A stretch of 64,000 nucleotides of DNA from Pseudaeromonas sp963677375 (lineage in GTDB: Bacteria; Pseudomonadota; Gammaproteobacteria; Enterobacterales; Aeromonadaceae): positions 124,001 to 188,000 of the forward strand of contig CAXXIF010000009.1 of the NCBI GenBank assembly GCA_963677375.2, read 5' to 3'. The notes beneath the pieces are model-generated. The model was not told the DNA's origin and searched no databases. It saw only the letters and a program-made list of their open reading frames with translations. This document shows, one piece after another, positions 1 to 13,311 of the stretch (the stretch's first letter is position 1; every line of letters starts with the position of its first letter). The translations under genes were made by a program, and so were the position numbers.

Positions 1-1
1 T

Positions 2-1204
2 TCCAATCTGGGCCGCATGAAGACCTTGTATCGGCAGGGGTTGCATCACAGATATGGCAGCCTGATGCAGGTGATCGCCGGCGTGCACTACAACTTCTCC
101 ATGCCTGACAGTTTCTGGAGCGAATGGCAGGATGTGCGGGGGGTGCGTTGCCAGTGCAAGCGCTTCATCTCCGATGGTTACATGGGACTGATCCGCAACG
201 TTTATCGCTTCGGCTGGTTAATTCCCTATCTGTTTGGCGCCTCTCCAGCGTTGTGCAGCTCCTTCCTGCAGGGGCGCGAGACCGGATTACCATTCCAGAA
301 ATTGGGCAAGGGGACCCTGTATTTGCCTTATGCGACCTCGCTGCGACTCTCGGATCTGGGGTATACCAATAAGGCTCAGGCCAGCCTGGGTATCAACCAC
401 GACAACCTGGATAGCTATCTGATGAGTGTGCGCCGCGCCCTGCGAACCAAAGCCGATGAATTCGTCGCGCTGGGGGTCAAGGTGGACGGGGTCTACCGGC
501 AGCTCAACGATAATGTGCTGCAACTGGAAAATGAACTCTATGCTCCTATCCGTCCTAAACGTTCCCCTCGAGACGGTGAGCGCACCCTGACGGCGCTGGA
601 ACACCGTGGCATTGAATATATCGAACTGCGGACTCTGGATATCAACCCCTTCAGTCCGTTGGGTGTCGATGTCCAGCAACTGCGGTTTCTGGATCTGTTT
701 TTGGTCTGGTGTTTGCTCAAACCCTCCGCCCCGCTGGGGGAGGAGGAGAACCGTCGCAACCGCCACAATCTGACCCAGGTGGTGCTCGAAGGGCGTCGTC
801 CGGGATTGATGTTGCAGGCCGAGAGCGGGGAGCTCTCCCTGCGGGCCTGGGGGGACCAGTTGTTTGATGAATTGCAGCAGGTGGCCCAGTTGCTGGATCG
901 TGCCTATGGCCGGGTGCAGTACCAGATTGCCCTGCAGGCACAAAAAGAGAAGCTGCATGATCCCAGCCAGACGTTGTCGGCTCGCCTACTCGACCATCTG
1001 GTGAGTCATAACATGGATAACGGGGCCTATGGCCGCGAGTTGGCAGAGAGCTATCGCCAGCAACTGCGGGGCGAGGATCTCACTTTCTGGGATGGCGCCT
1101 ACTTTGCCGATGAGGCTCACGCTTCCCTAGCCAAGCAGCAGGAGATTGAAGCCACCGACCATAACAGCTTCGATGCCTTTCTCGAAAACTACCTGTCCCA
1201 CTGA
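2..1204 (+). CDS. gshA: Glutamate-cysteine ligase, 5' end missing
   Basis: This is the C-terminal 400 residues of glutamate-cysteine ligase, which joins L-glutamate and L-cysteine with ATP in the first step of glutathione synthesis in the cytoplasm. The open frame runs to the left window edge and the first ATG at 17 is internal: E. coli GshA has the matching stretch SNTGRFKTLYREG at that point. Strong family matches seen include GVHYNFS, YRFGW, PYLFGASPA, LPYATSLRLSDLGYTNK, ELYAPIRPKR and EYIELRTLDINPFSPLGVD. About 120 N-terminal residues should lie upstream. It ends at a hairpin shared with bamD, which faces it. Confidence 0.96.
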   Translation, partial: SNLGRMKTLYRQGLHHRYGSLMQVIAGVHYNFSMPDSFWSEWQDVRGVRCQCKRFISDGYMGLIRNVYRFGWLIPYLFGASPALCSSFLQGRETGLPFQKLGKGTLYLPYATSLRLSDLGYTNKAQASLGINHDNLDSYLMSVRRALRTKADEFVALGVKVDGVYRQLNDNVLQLENELYAPIRPKRSPRDGERTLTALEHRGIEYIELRTLDINPFSPLGVDVQQLRFLDLFLVWCLLKPSAPLGEEENRRNRHNLTQVVLEGRRPGLMLQAESGELSLRAWGDQLFDELQQVAQLLDRAYGRVQYQIALQAQKEKLHDPSQTLSARLLDHLVSHNMDNGAYGRELAESYRQQLRGEDLTFWDGAYFADEAHASLAKQQEIEATDHNSFDAFLENYLSH

Positions 1205-1235
1205 ACGGAACAGGTTGTTCAGGCCACCGCAACCA

Positions 1236-1271
1236 ATAAAAAACGCCGACTGATGAGTCGGCGTTTTTTTT
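1236..1271. terminator. Bidirectional terminator between gshA and bamD
   Basis: A perfect 7-bp stem CGCCGAC/GTCGGCG at 1244-1250 and 1257-1263 with a six-base loop is flanked by an A-run (1238-1243) and a T-run (1264-1271). It can therefore stop gshA on the plus strand and bamD on the minus strand. Confidence 0.88.
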
Positions 1272-1290
1272 AGGCTTACTGATATCGGCG

Positions 1291-2049
1291 TTAGCGTCCG
1301 AGCAAGCGATTATCCGGATAATTGGCCGCCAGAACCTGGCGGGCATGAGTTGCCAGCTCGGTCAGTGACAGCTTGTCATAGCTCTTGACCATGATTTCCA
1401 AAGCTGGCTCAACGGCGGGGGTGTCATTGTAATTTGCCACTATGTCCTTACCGCGATTCGCAGCCGCTATCCAGGCGCCTCGACGCCAGTAATAATCCGC
1501 AACGGCCAAATCATACTTGGCCAGACGATCCTTGAGACTGATCATGCGGGCATGGGAGTCGGCGGCATACAGGCTATTCGGGAAGCGTGTCAGCACCGAT
1601 TTGAAATCACGGAAGGCCTGACGGGCATAGTTGGGGTCTCGATCAGCGCGATCAATCCCCAGTGTGCGATGGAAAAAATTATAATCGGCCTGCATGTTGG
1701 TTAAACCGCGCATGTAATAGACGTAATCCACATCTTTATGCGTCGGGTTCAGCCGCAGAAAACGGTCAATATTGGCGATGGCATGGGCGGTGTCGCCATC
1801 CTTGTAATAGGCGTAAATCAGGTCCATCTGCACCTGTGCTGAATAAGGTCCAAACGGATAACGAGAATCCAGAGCCTCAAGTAATTCAACAGCTTTGGCA
1901 TAGTTACTGGCGTCCAGCTTCTCTTGCGCCTGTTGGAATAGCTGCTCTGGCGGTTCGTCCGGAACTTTCTCTTTTTCGGTGGAAGAACACCCGGCCAGCA
2001 GGGCCAGGAACAACGTCAGAGGGAGAAGCAAGTGAGACTTCTTAAGCAT
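1291..2049 (-). CDS. bamD: Outer membrane assembly lipoprotein BamD
   Basis: BamD is an essential lipoprotein of the BAM complex, which folds beta-barrel proteins into the outer membrane; it sits on the periplasmic face of that membrane and binds BamA. The 252-residue product starts with a lipoprotein signal (hydrophobic stretch then LLAGC, Cys21) and continues with TPR-like helical repeats such as ALDSRYPFGPYSAQVQMDL and FRDFKSVLTRFPNSLYA. E. coli BamD has 245 residues. The ATG at 2049 is chosen because it opens the signal peptide; the frame extends 18 codons further without family support. It is divergent from rluD, as in E. coli. Confidence 0.96.
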   Translation of the reverse strand: MLKKSHLLLPLTLFLALLAGCSSTEKEKVPDEPPEQLFQQAQEKLDASNYAKAVELLEALDSRYPFGPYSAQVQMDLIYAYYKDGDTAHAIANIDRFLRLNPTHKDVDYVYYMRGLTNMQADYNFFHRTLGIDRADRDPNYARQAFRDFKSVLTRFPNSLYAADSHARMISLKDRLAKYDLAVADYYWRRGAWIAAANRGKDIVANYNDTPAVEPALEIMVKSYDKLSLTELATHARQVLAANYPDNRLLGR

Positions 2050-2089
2050 GCAGATCAGATCCAGTTTGCCAGAATTCCAGAAGTATCCG

Positions 2090-2118
2090 TTAAGCTCAGG
2101 CAAAAGAAAAGATAGAAT
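2090..2118 (+). promoter_or_regulatory. Candidate sigma-70 promoter for rluD-pgeF
   Basis: TTAAGC at 2090-2095 and TAGAAT at 2113-2118 are 17 bp apart, 35 bases before the rluD ATG. The -10 matches five of six consensus bases but the -35 only three, so this is a tentative call. Confidence 0.4.
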
Positions 2119-2152
2119 GCGCCAATTGCCTATCCAAACCTAGAGATCATCC

Positions 2153-3133
2153 ATGAGCCAAGCAATCGAATTAACCGGAACATTTGAGGACCGCCATTAT
2201 GGCAAACGTCTGGATCAGGCGCTGTCCGATCTGTTTCCGGATTACTCCAGAACCCGGATCAAGGAATGGATCCTGGACGACAAAGTCAGTCTGGATGGCA
2301 AGGTGGTGAATCTGCCCCGTGAACGGGTACTGGCCGGACAATTGGTCTTCATCTCGGCTGAACTGGTCGAAGAGACTCGTTGGCTCCCTCAGGATATTGA
2401 CCTCAATATCGTCTATGAAGATGAGCATATTCTGGTCATCGATAAACCCGCCGGTTTGGTGGTGCATCCAGGTGCGGGTACGCCAGATGGCACTGTACTG
2501 AATGCCCTGCTGTATCGTTATCCGGAAATTGCCGAAGTGCCGCGTGCCGGTATCGTTCACCGTCTGGATAAGGACACTACGGGTCTGATGGTCATCGCCA
2601 AGTCAATTCCGGCCCAGACCCATCTCGTCGATGCACTGCAACGTCGTGACATTACCCGTGAGTATGAGGCCATTGCCGTTGGCCATATGACCGCCGGTGG
2701 TACCGTGGATGAACCTATTGGCCGACATGCCAATCTGCGAACCCATATGGCGGTGACGCCGACCGGTAAACCGGCGGTGACACACTATCGGGTGATGGAG
2801 AAGTTTCGGGCTCATACCCGGCTGCGTTTGCGTCTGGAGACGGGGCGTACCCACCAGATCCGTGTCCATATGGCCTACATCAAACACCCCCTGATTGGTG
2901 ATCCGGTATATGGCGGACGTCTGCGCCCAATCCGCAATGCTACGCCGGAGTTCACGGCTGCCCTGCGCGGCTTCCGACGTCAGGCATTGCACGCCACCAT
3001 GTTGCGACTGGCACATCCGGTCACTTGCGAACTGATGGAGTGGCATTCGCCGATCCCTCAGGACATGGTGGATTTGATTGAGGTTCTGCGTGCCGATACC
3101 GTCGCCAATCCCGATGATCTGGTATGGATCTGA
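2153..3133 (+). CDS. rluD: 23S rRNA pseudouridine(1911/1915/1917) synthase
   Basis: RluD converts three uridines in helix 69 of 23S rRNA to pseudouridine, a modification needed for normal ribosome assembly and termination. The 326-residue product (same size as E. coli) has an N-terminal S4-like RNA-binding domain (about residues 18-75) and the RluA-type catalytic domain with the signature HRLDKDTTGL, whose Asp139 is the expected catalytic residue. GRTHQIRVHM is a second conserved block. The gene overlaps pgeF by 10 bases, so the two are probably translated from one transcript. Confidence 0.96.
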   Translation: MSQAIELTGTFEDRHYGKRLDQALSDLFPDYSRTRIKEWILDDKVSLDGKVVNLPRERVLAGQLVFISAELVEETRWLPQDIDLNIVYEDEHILVIDKPAGLVVHPGAGTPDGTVLNALLYRYPEIAEVPRAGIVHRLDKDTTGLMVIAKSIPAQTHLVDALQRRDITREYEAIAVGHMTAGGTVDEPIGRHANLRTHMAVTPTGKPAVTHYRVMEKFRAHTRLRLRLETGRTHQIRVHMAYIKHPLIGDPVYGGRLRPIRNATPEFTAALRGFRRQALHATMLRLAHPVTCELMEWHSPIPQDMVDLIEVLRADTVANPDDLVWI

Positions 3134-3891
3134 TCTATCCGGACTGGCCGGCTCCCGCCCGGGTACAGGCCTGCTTCACCACCCGAGCGGGTGGCGTGAG
3201 TCAGAAGGCGTTTGCTGGCCTTAACCTTGGAGATCATGTGGGTGATGATCCTGCGGCCGTGGCTGGCAATCGTCGCCTGTTGCGGGATGAGCTGCAGTTC
3301 TCGCAAGAGCCGATCTGGCTGAGTCAGGTACACGGCACCACAGTATATCTGGCCAACTCTGGCGAATTGGCCTTACCAGCTAGTCCACCGAAGGCCGATG
3401 CAGCCGTAACACGGTTAGCCGGTGTCCCCTTGACCGTCATGACGGCCGACTGCCTGCCGGTGCTGTTTTGCGATCGCGTCGGTAGTGTCGTAGCAACGGC
3501 CCATGCCGGCTGGCGCGGTCTGTGCGATGGCGTGCTGGAGCAGACTGTAGGTGCCATGCAGGTTCCTGCGGAGCAGATCCTGGTCTGGCTGGGGCCGGCG
3601 ATTGGTCCTCAGGCGTTCGAAGTCGGTGGCGAGGTGCGAGCAAGTTTTATGGCTCAGGATCCGGCAGCCATTGGCGCATTTACTCCTGCGACCCGATCGG
3701 TTGTCGATGCCGATAAGTGGCTGGCTGATCTGTTCCTGTTGGCCCGTCAGCGCTTGGCGCGAGTCGGGGTCCAGCAAATCTATGGTGGGCATCAGTGCAC
3801 GTTCAATGATCCGCAACAGTTCTATTCTTACCGCCGAGATGGTCAGACTGGACGCATGAGCGGTTTGATCTGGCTGATGGCGCAAAATTAA
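3124..3891 (+). CDS. pgeF: Peptidoglycan editing factor / laccase-domain protein PgeF (YfiH)
   Basis: The 255-residue protein belongs to the YfiH/DUF152 family of multicopper-oxidase-like proteins. Family work assigns it a role in removing wrongly incorporated L-Ser from peptidoglycan precursors, and earlier a polyphenol-oxidase activity. Conserved elements seen are FTTRAGGVS near the N-terminus, TADCLPVLF, AHAGWRGL and GPAIGPQAFEVG, which hold the Cys and His metal ligands. The start overlaps the end of rluD and the rluD-pgeF-clpB order is that of E. coli. Identity is firm; the biochemical function rests on the family. Confidence 0.92.
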   Translation: MDLIYPDWPAPARVQACFTTRAGGVSQKAFAGLNLGDHVGDDPAAVAGNRRLLRDELQFSQEPIWLSQVHGTTVYLANSGELALPASPPKADAAVTRLAGVPLTVMTADCLPVLFCDRVGSVVATAHAGWRGLCDGVLEQTVGAMQVPAEQILVWLGPAIGPQAFEVGGEVRASFMAQDPAAIGAFTPATRSVVDADKWLADLFLLARQRLARVGVQQIYGGHQCTFNDPQQFYSYRRDGQTGRMSGLIWLMAQN

Positions 3892-3900
3892 CCACCACTG

Positions 3901-3928
3901 CTTGAATCCGCGCTAATAACCCCCATCT
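3901..3928 (+). promoter_or_regulatory. Sigma-32 heat-shock promoter of clpB
   Basis: CTTGAAT at 3901-3907 and CCCCATCT at 3921-3928 are separated by 13 bp. This nearly equals the RpoH consensus CTTGAAA-N(11-16)-CCCCATNT. It lies 64 bases upstream of the clpB ATG, where a heat-shock promoter is expected, so clpB should be induced by unfolded-protein stress. Confidence 0.9.
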
Positions 3929-3992
3929 TCTATAACAAGGTCGGCTCATCAGTTCGATGTGCCGCGTTGTTATCTGAAGAAGGGAGAGCGAA

Positions 3993-6566
3993 ATGCGTCT
4001 GGATCGTCTCACCAGCAAGTTTCAAGTCGCAATATCTGATGCCCAATCGTTGGCATTGGGCCGTGATCACCAGTTTATTGAACCTATTCATTTGATGTTG
4101 GCGCTGCTGGAGCAGGAGGGCGGCTCGATCCGTCCGCTGCTGACGCTGGCGGGGGCCAATGTCACTACTCTGCGTAACCGTTTGACTCAGGAGTTGGATC
4201 GTCTGCCCAAGGTGAGCGGTGTGGATGGCGATGTGCAGTTGTCACCGCAGCTGGGCCGCGTCCTCAATATGTGCGACAAGTTTGCCCAGCAACGGCAAGA
4301 TAAGTTTATCTCTTCGGAAATGTTTGTACTGGCGGGTCTCGATGATCGGGGCCAGCTGGGGGATATCCTGAAGGCATGTGGTCTGGTCAAGGACAAGCTG
4401 GAAAAGGCCATCGAGCAGGTGCGCGGTGGTAACAAGGTGGATGATGCCGAGGCTGAAGAGAAACGCCAGGCACTGGAAAAGTACACAATCGATCTGACTG
4501 AACGAGCCGAGCGGGGCAAGCTGGACCCGGTGATCGGGCGGGATGAAGAGATCCGCCGTACCATTCAGGTATTGCAACGCCGCACCAAAAACAACCCGGT
4601 TCTGATTGGTGAACCCGGTGTCGGTAAGACCGCCATCGCTGAAGGGTTGGCGCAGCGCATTATCAAGGGCGAAGTTCCGGAGGGGTTGAAGAACAAACGG
4701 GTTCTCTCCCTCGACATGGGGTCTCTGATTGCTGGCGCCAAGTATCGCGGGGAATTCGAGGAGCGGCTCAAGGCGGTGCTCAATGAGCTGGCCAAGGAGG
4801 AGGGGAATGTCATTCTCTTTATTGACGAGTTGCATACTATGGTGGGGGCCGGTAAGGCTGAAGGCGCCATGGATGCGGGCAACATGCTCAAACCGGCGCT
4901 GGCACGCGGTGAGTTGCACTGTGTCGGCGCGACTACGCTGGATGAGTACCGTCAGTACATAGAAAAAGATGCGGCTCTCGAACGTCGCTTCCAAAAAGTG
5001 CTGATTGAAGAGCCAAGCGTCGAAGATACCATCGCGATCCTGCGTGGATTAAAAGAACGCTATGAACTGCACCACCATGTGCAGATCACAGATCCGGCCA
5101 TCGTTGCGGCCGCAACTCTATCCCATCGTTACATCTCGGATCGTCAGTTGCCAGACAAGGCCATCGATCTCATTGACGAAGCCGCTGCTAGCATCCGTTT
5201 GCAGATCGATTCCAAGCCGGAACAACTGGACCGATTGGAGCGCCGCATCATCCAGTTGAAGATGGAACAACAGGCGTTGATGAAAGAGTCAGATGCGGCG
5301 AGTGTGCAACGACTTGGATTGATCAATCAGGAGATTAAGGAAAAGGATAGAGACTACAACGAACTCGAAGAGGTTTGGAAAGCCGAGAAGGCCTCGCTGG
5401 CGGGCACGCAACATATCAAGGCGGAGCTGGAAAAAACACGACAGGAGTTTGAAGTCGCCAGCCGGGCTCAGGATCTGGCGCGGATGTCGGAGTTACGTTA
5501 TGGGCGGATTCCCGAGTTGGAAAAGCAGTTGGATCTGGCATCCCAGGCTGAAATGCACGATGAGAAACTGCTGCGTAACCGGGTAACTGATGCCGAAATT
5601 GCCGAGGTATTGGCGCGCTGGACCGGAATACCGGTGGCCCGCATGTTGGAGAGTGAAAAAGAAAAACTGCTGCGCATGGAAGAACAACTTCATACCCGGG
5701 TGATTGGTCAGAATGAGGCGGTGGACGCCGTGGCAAATGCTATCCGCCGCAGCAGGGCTGGGTTGTCCGATCCGATGCGGCCGATCGGCTCCTTTCTCTT
5801 TCTGGGTCCGACCGGCGTCGGGAAGACTGAACTGTGCAAGGCGCTCGCTGAATATCTGTTTGATACTCAAGATGCCATGGTCCGTATCGATATGTCCGAG
5901 TTCATGGAGAAGCACAGTGTTGCACGCCTAGTCGGCGCCCCCCCGGGATATGTCGGTTATGAAGAGGGCGGTTACCTGACTGAGGCAGTGCGACGCAAGC
6001 CTTACTCCGTCATCCTGCTGGATGAAATTGAAAAAGCGCATCCAGATGTGTTCAACATACTATTGCAGGTCCTCGATGACGGCCGCCTCACCGATGGACA
6101 GGGACGCACCGTTGACTTCCGAAATTCTGTGGTGATTATGACCTCGAATCTGGGCTCGGATCTTATCCAAGAGCAGCATGGAACTAGCACTTATGATGAG
6201 ATGAAACTGATGGTGCTAGATGTGTTGTCCCATAGTTTCCGTCCCGAGTTCTTGAACCGGATCGATGAGACTGTAGTCTTCCATCCCCTGAGTCGGGAAC
6301 ACATTGTGTCGATTGCTCGCATTCAGCTTGGTGGCCTGCTCAAACGCCTGGAAGGAATGGGATATAAAGTCGAACTGCGCGATAGCTTGTTGGCTCATCT
6401 GGCTGAGGCCGGCTTTGACCCCGTCTATGGTGCTCGTCCGCTGAAACGGACTATTCAACAGGAGGTAGAGAATCCTCTGGCTCAGGCTATCTTGTCGGGT
6501 AAGGCTGTTCCGGGTAAACCACTGGTGCTCGATTTACAAGACGGCTGCTTTACCATTCGGCAGTAG
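3993..6566 (+). CDS. clpB: ATP-dependent disaggregase ClpB
   Basis: ClpB is a cytoplasmic hexameric AAA+ machine that, with DnaK/DnaJ/GrpE, pulls polypeptides out of aggregates. The 857-residue product has the full layout: N-terminal Clp_N repeats (1-145), first AAA+ domain with GEPGVGKT at 206-213, a coiled-coil middle domain (about 410-530) that marks ClpB rather than ClpA, a second AAA+ domain with GPTGVGKT, and the D2-small domain. An AAGAAGGGAGAG ribosome site precedes the ATG. A GTG at 4437 encodes Val149, the codon where E. coli starts its shorter ClpB form. The rRNA operon follows, as beside E. coli rrnG. Confidence 0.98.
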   Translation: MRLDRLTSKFQVAISDAQSLALGRDHQFIEPIHLMLALLEQEGGSIRPLLTLAGANVTTLRNRLTQELDRLPKVSGVDGDVQLSPQLGRVLNMCDKFAQQRQDKFISSEMFVLAGLDDRGQLGDILKACGLVKDKLEKAIEQVRGGNKVDDAEAEEKRQALEKYTIDLTERAERGKLDPVIGRDEEIRRTIQVLQRRTKNNPVLIGEPGVGKTAIAEGLAQRIIKGEVPEGLKNKRVLSLDMGSLIAGAKYRGEFEERLKAVLNELAKEEGNVILFIDELHTMVGAGKAEGAMDAGNMLKPALARGELHCVGATTLDEYRQYIEKDAALERRFQKVLIEEPSVEDTIAILRGLKERYELHHHVQITDPAIVAAATLSHRYISDRQLPDKAIDLIDEAAASIRLQIDSKPEQLDRLERRIIQLKMEQQALMKESDAASVQRLGLINQEIKEKDRDYNELEEVWKAEKASLAGTQHIKAELEKTRQEFEVASRAQDLARMSELRYGRIPELEKQLDLASQAEMHDEKLLRNRVTDAEIAEVLARWTGIPVARMLESEKEKLLRMEEQLHTRVIGQNEAVDAVANAIRRSRAGLSDPMRPIGSFLFLGPTGVGKTELCKALAEYLFDTQDAMVRIDMSEFMEKHSVARLVGAPPGYVGYEEGGYLTEAVRRKPYSVILLDEIEKAHPDVFNILLQVLDDGRLTDGQGRTVDFRNSVVIMTSNLGSDLIQEQHGTSTYDEMKLMVLDVLSHSFRPEFLNRIDETVVFHPLSREHIVSIARIQLGGLLKRLEGMGYKVELRDSLLAHLAEAGFDPVYGARPLKRTIQQEVENPLAQAILSGKAVPGKPLVLDLQDGCFTIRQ

Positions 6567-6755
6567 TTAGTCCAAGAAGGGCTGCTACAGGAGGGAGGAA
6601 TCGAGTAGGAGACTCTTCCCTCTATTCAGGATTTTCCATAGGGACTGTTGGAAGGATTTATTGACCTACTCGAGTCTTAGGTGGTCGCAAAATGGACGGC
6701 TTGCCGGTTAAAGCGACAAACGAAGCACATTTCACGTTTTTTTGCATTTCATCGC

Positions 6756-6783
6756 TTGCACGAAAGTTCGATGTCCCTATAAT
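6756..6783 (+). promoter_or_regulatory. rRNA operon promoter P1
   Basis: TTGCAC at 6756-6761 and a perfect TATAAT at 6778-6783 are spaced by 16 bp, the sub-optimal spacing typical of rrn P1 promoters. They are followed by a GC-rich discriminator and preceded by a T-rich stretch (6737-6743) that could serve as an UP element. Such promoters are usually controlled by growth rate and ppGpp. Confidence 0.8.
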
Positions 6784-6882
6784 GCCGCCTCGCTGACACG
6801 GCAAAGCACGCACTCTTCGGAAGGTGATGCCAGCGGTACCAGCAGGGCCGAAACGCCCCAGAGCAACCACAGTAAAATGTGC

Positions 6883-6910
6883 TTGACTCTGAACTCGGGA
6901 AGCGTAAGAT
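6883..6910 (+). promoter_or_regulatory. rRNA operon promoter P2
   Basis: TTGACT at 6883-6888 and TAAGAT at 6905-6910 are spaced by 16 bp and followed by the GC-rich discriminator GCGCATCCC. It lies 127 bp downstream of P1, close to the usual P1-P2 distance in enteric rrn operons. Confidence 0.78.
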
Positions 6911-6921
6911 GCGCATCCCAC

Positions 6922-6974
6922 GACAGCCAAGGCTGTCACGCTCTTTAACAATCAAATCAAGCAATCTGTGTGGG
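6922..6974 (+). promoter_or_regulatory. rrn leader antitermination site (boxB-boxA-boxC)
   Basis: A 7-bp hairpin GACAGCC/GGCTGTC at 6922-6937 (boxB position) is followed directly by CGCTCTTTAACA at 6939-6950, the boxA bound by NusB/S10, and by TGTGTGGG at 6967-6974 (boxC-like). The arrangement allows RNA polymerase to read through the rRNA genes without Rho termination. Confidence 0.8.
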
Positions 6975-7088
6975 CACTCACAGGAATTGGATGTCAAAAA
7001 AATTGATATGCAATGACTGATGAAGTGACCAAGACGATTCGAAAGGATCGGCAACAGTTAATTCAAAATTCATTGAGCACCAAACTTT

Positions 7089-8630
<1,542 letters not shown>

Positions 8631-8704
8631 ACGACCGACACCAAATCTTGTTGAGTGTTCACACAGATTGCTTGATTGATGATAAAGAGAGCAACTCTTG
8701 AAGT

Positions 8705-8781
<77 letters not shown>

Positions 8782-8788
8782 CTTCATT

Positions 8789-8864
8789 GGGGCCATAGCT
8801 CAGCTGGGAGAGCGCCTGCTTTGCACGCAGGAGGTCTGCGGTTCGATCCCGCATGGCTCCACCA
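8789..8864 (+). tRNA. alaT: tRNA-Ala (TGC)
   Basis: A 76-base cloverleaf with acceptor stem GGGGCCA/TGGCTCC, anticodon loop TTTGCAC (TGC), T-loop GTTCGAT and encoded CCA lies seven bases after tRNA-Ile in the 16S-23S spacer. Confidence 0.97.
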
Positions 8865-8940
8865 TTTCTCTTGCTTGATGTAGAAGACAAACTAATAGCT
8901 TTTGGTTCAAGGCTATCAGTTTTGACTTCTTGACGAAGTT

Positions 8941-8952
8941 TGCTCTTTAACA
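8941..8952 (+). promoter_or_regulatory. Spacer boxA antitermination element
   Basis: TGCTCTTTAACA is the exact rrn boxA consensus and sits between tRNA-Ala and 23S. A preceding ATAGC/GCTAT inverted repeat (about 8895-8916) could be the matching boxB hairpin. It re-arms antitermination before the 23S gene. Confidence 0.72.
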
Positions 8953-9090
8953 ATCTGGAAAAGCTGATTCAAAAAGTTCTAAATACAGTTACAAGCGTTT
9001 TGGAACTTCTTGGCGAAAACAAAAATTGTTGTATCACAGTCCTTGTGATTACGACTCCGCTAAGTCGATAAGGACTTCTTGGGGTTGTAT

Positions 9091-11983
<2,893 letters not shown>

Positions 11984-12058
11984 TACAACACCCAAGAAGT
12001 TTTAAATGCTTGTGACGGTAGACAGAACGAGTCAGCTTCTTCCCAGATTGAAGATTTA

Positions 12059-12177
12059 TGCCTGGCGGCAATAGCGCAGTGGAACCACCTGTACCCATGC
12101 CGAACACAGAAGTGAAACGCTGTAGCGCCGATGGTAGTGTGGCATTCGCCATGCGAGAGTAGGACACTGCCAGGCAC
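12059..12177 (+). rRNA. rrf: 5S ribosomal RNA
   Basis: A 119-base gene from TGCCTGGCGGCAATAGC to CTGCCAGGCAC has complementary ends and the conserved blocks ATGCCGAAC and GAAGTGAAACGC. Confidence 0.97.
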
Positions 12178-12303
12178 CCAATTAGGTCGAGAGACCTGCA
12201 TGCGAGTAGGAGACTACGCGCAGGCGACCAGTTTGACCGTAAGGTCAGCGAGAAAAAGCGCGGATACCTGACCCGTTATCCTGACAAGCGCGAAGCAATA
12301 TGC

Positions 12304-12380
12304 GGAGTGGTAGTTCAGTTGGTTAGAATACCGGCCTGTCACGTCGGGGGTCGCGGGTTCAAGTCCCGTCCACTCCGCCA
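12304..12380 (+). tRNA. aspT: tRNA-Asp (GTC)
   Basis: A 77-base cloverleaf with acceptor stem GGAGTGG/CCACTCC, anticodon loop CTGTCAC (GTC), T-loop GTTCAAG and encoded CCA lies downstream of 5S as the distal tRNA of the rRNA operon. Confidence 0.97.
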
Positions 12381-12387
12381 CTACATC

Positions 12388-12415
12388 AAAGCCCAGACAG
12401 ACGTCTGGGCTTTTT
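12388..12415 (+). terminator. rRNA operon terminator
   Basis: A perfect 8-bp stem GCCCAGAC/GTCTGGGC (12391-12398 and 12403-12410) with loop AGAC is followed by five T and preceded by AAA, directly after tRNA-Asp. Confidence 0.9.
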
Positions 12416-12416
12416 G

Positions 12417-12760
12417 TTATTAGTTACGCGGCATCTCTGCCTGCCTCTTCTATTGCGAATACTGCGCCTTGTTAATTCCCGTATGAAGCTTTCTGGTCGG
12501 TCGTTACGACAGAGTTCTGTTTCGCTAATCCAACCTATGTCTTATTTATTCACTCTTCACCTTGCGTTGTCCTCTAGAGCTGATATGTTGGAAAAGTAAT
12601 GAATGATTTGCCTCTGTTATGCAGACCATACTAATTGTTCATAAAATAACCGATCTAATACCAAAAGACTGTTTTTTTCTTAATACTCTGACATATGCAA
12701 TTTTTTTGTGTTATTTCAAGGGGTAAAAAGAAAAAAATAGGACTTTTATTCGGATTTTTA
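12417..12760. other. Intergenic region between the rRNA operon and lpp
   Basis: No gene is supported here. The frame at 12414-12599 starts inside the rrn terminator and lacks a ribosome site and recognisable residues. From about 12600 the sequence becomes very A/T-rich with T- and A-runs, as expected upstream of the strong lpp promoter. Confidence 0.55.
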
Positions 12761-12771
12761 TGTGCCATACT
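12743..12771 (+). promoter_or_regulatory. Tentative lpp promoter
   Basis: CATACT at 12766-12771 is the best -10-like hexamer, with a poor -35 (CTTTTA, 12743-12748) 17 bp upstream, in a strongly A/T-rich context like that of the E. coli lpp promoter. It would leave a leader of roughly 38 bases. Confidence 0.35.
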
Positions 12772-12814
12772 GCTCTTGCTTGCCTTATATCTCGCAAGTT
12801 ACAGGGAGTTATTC

Positions 12815-13063
12815 ATGAACAAATATCAAGTTTTACTGGGCACCGTTGCACTGAGCGCTACTCTGCTGGCTGGTTGTGCTAACACCGACCAACTGAGCGC
12901 TGACGTACAAGGCCTGACCACCAAGGTTGATCAACTGGCTGGCGAAGTGAGCGCTCTGCGCTCCGAGCAAACCAAGCTGTCTACCGACGTGCAGGAAGCC
13001 AAGTCAGAAGCTATGCGTGCAAACCAACGTTTGGACAACATGGCTACTCATTACAAGAAGTAA
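12815..13063 (+). CDS. lpp: Major outer membrane (murein) lipoprotein Lpp
   Basis: Lpp is the small, very abundant lipoprotein that ties the outer membrane to peptidoglycan through its C-terminal lysine. The 82-residue product shows a lipoprotein signal ending LLAGC, then heptad repeats (LSADVQGLTTKVDQLAGEVSAL and onward) for the trimeric coiled coil, and a C-terminal YKK like the YRK of E. coli. The ATG at 12815 follows a CAGGGAG ribosome site; an upstream in-frame ATG at 12695 would add 40 residues ahead of the signal peptide and is rejected. It is a one-gene unit with its own terminator. Confidence 0.94.
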   Translation: MNKYQVLLGTVALSATLLAGCANTDQLSADVQGLTTKVDQLAGEVSALRSEQTKLSTDVQEAKSEAMRANQRLDNMATHYKK

Positions 13064-13071
13064 TGAAAATA

Positions 13072-13107
13072 AAAAGAGCGGGATGGTTTACCATGCCGCT
13101 CTTTTTT
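13072..13107 (+). terminator. lpp terminator
   Basis: A long stem AAAGAGCGG.ATGG/CCAT.CCGCTCTTT with a short loop ends in a seven-base T-run, eight bases after the lpp stop. Confidence 0.9.
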
Positions 13108-13311
13108 TATACCTGCTAAATACTTCACAAATATTCCGGCTTTTCTTGTTCCTCCGCTCGTTTATTCATCCCGCACATTTCAACCCCCACCCTCTATTAT
13201 CTTTGACGGTTCAACTCAGCAAATCCCAGCATTGATTCCTGCCGCCTGACTTATTTTTCTTTATGATGCTCTCTATTGTTCACCGGTGTTGGTGCCGGAA
13301 CTGGAGGCCGC

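Noticed and set aside
12414..12599. 61-codon plus-strand frame after the rRNA operon
   Set aside because: It starts inside the terminator, has no ribosome site and no recognisable residues.
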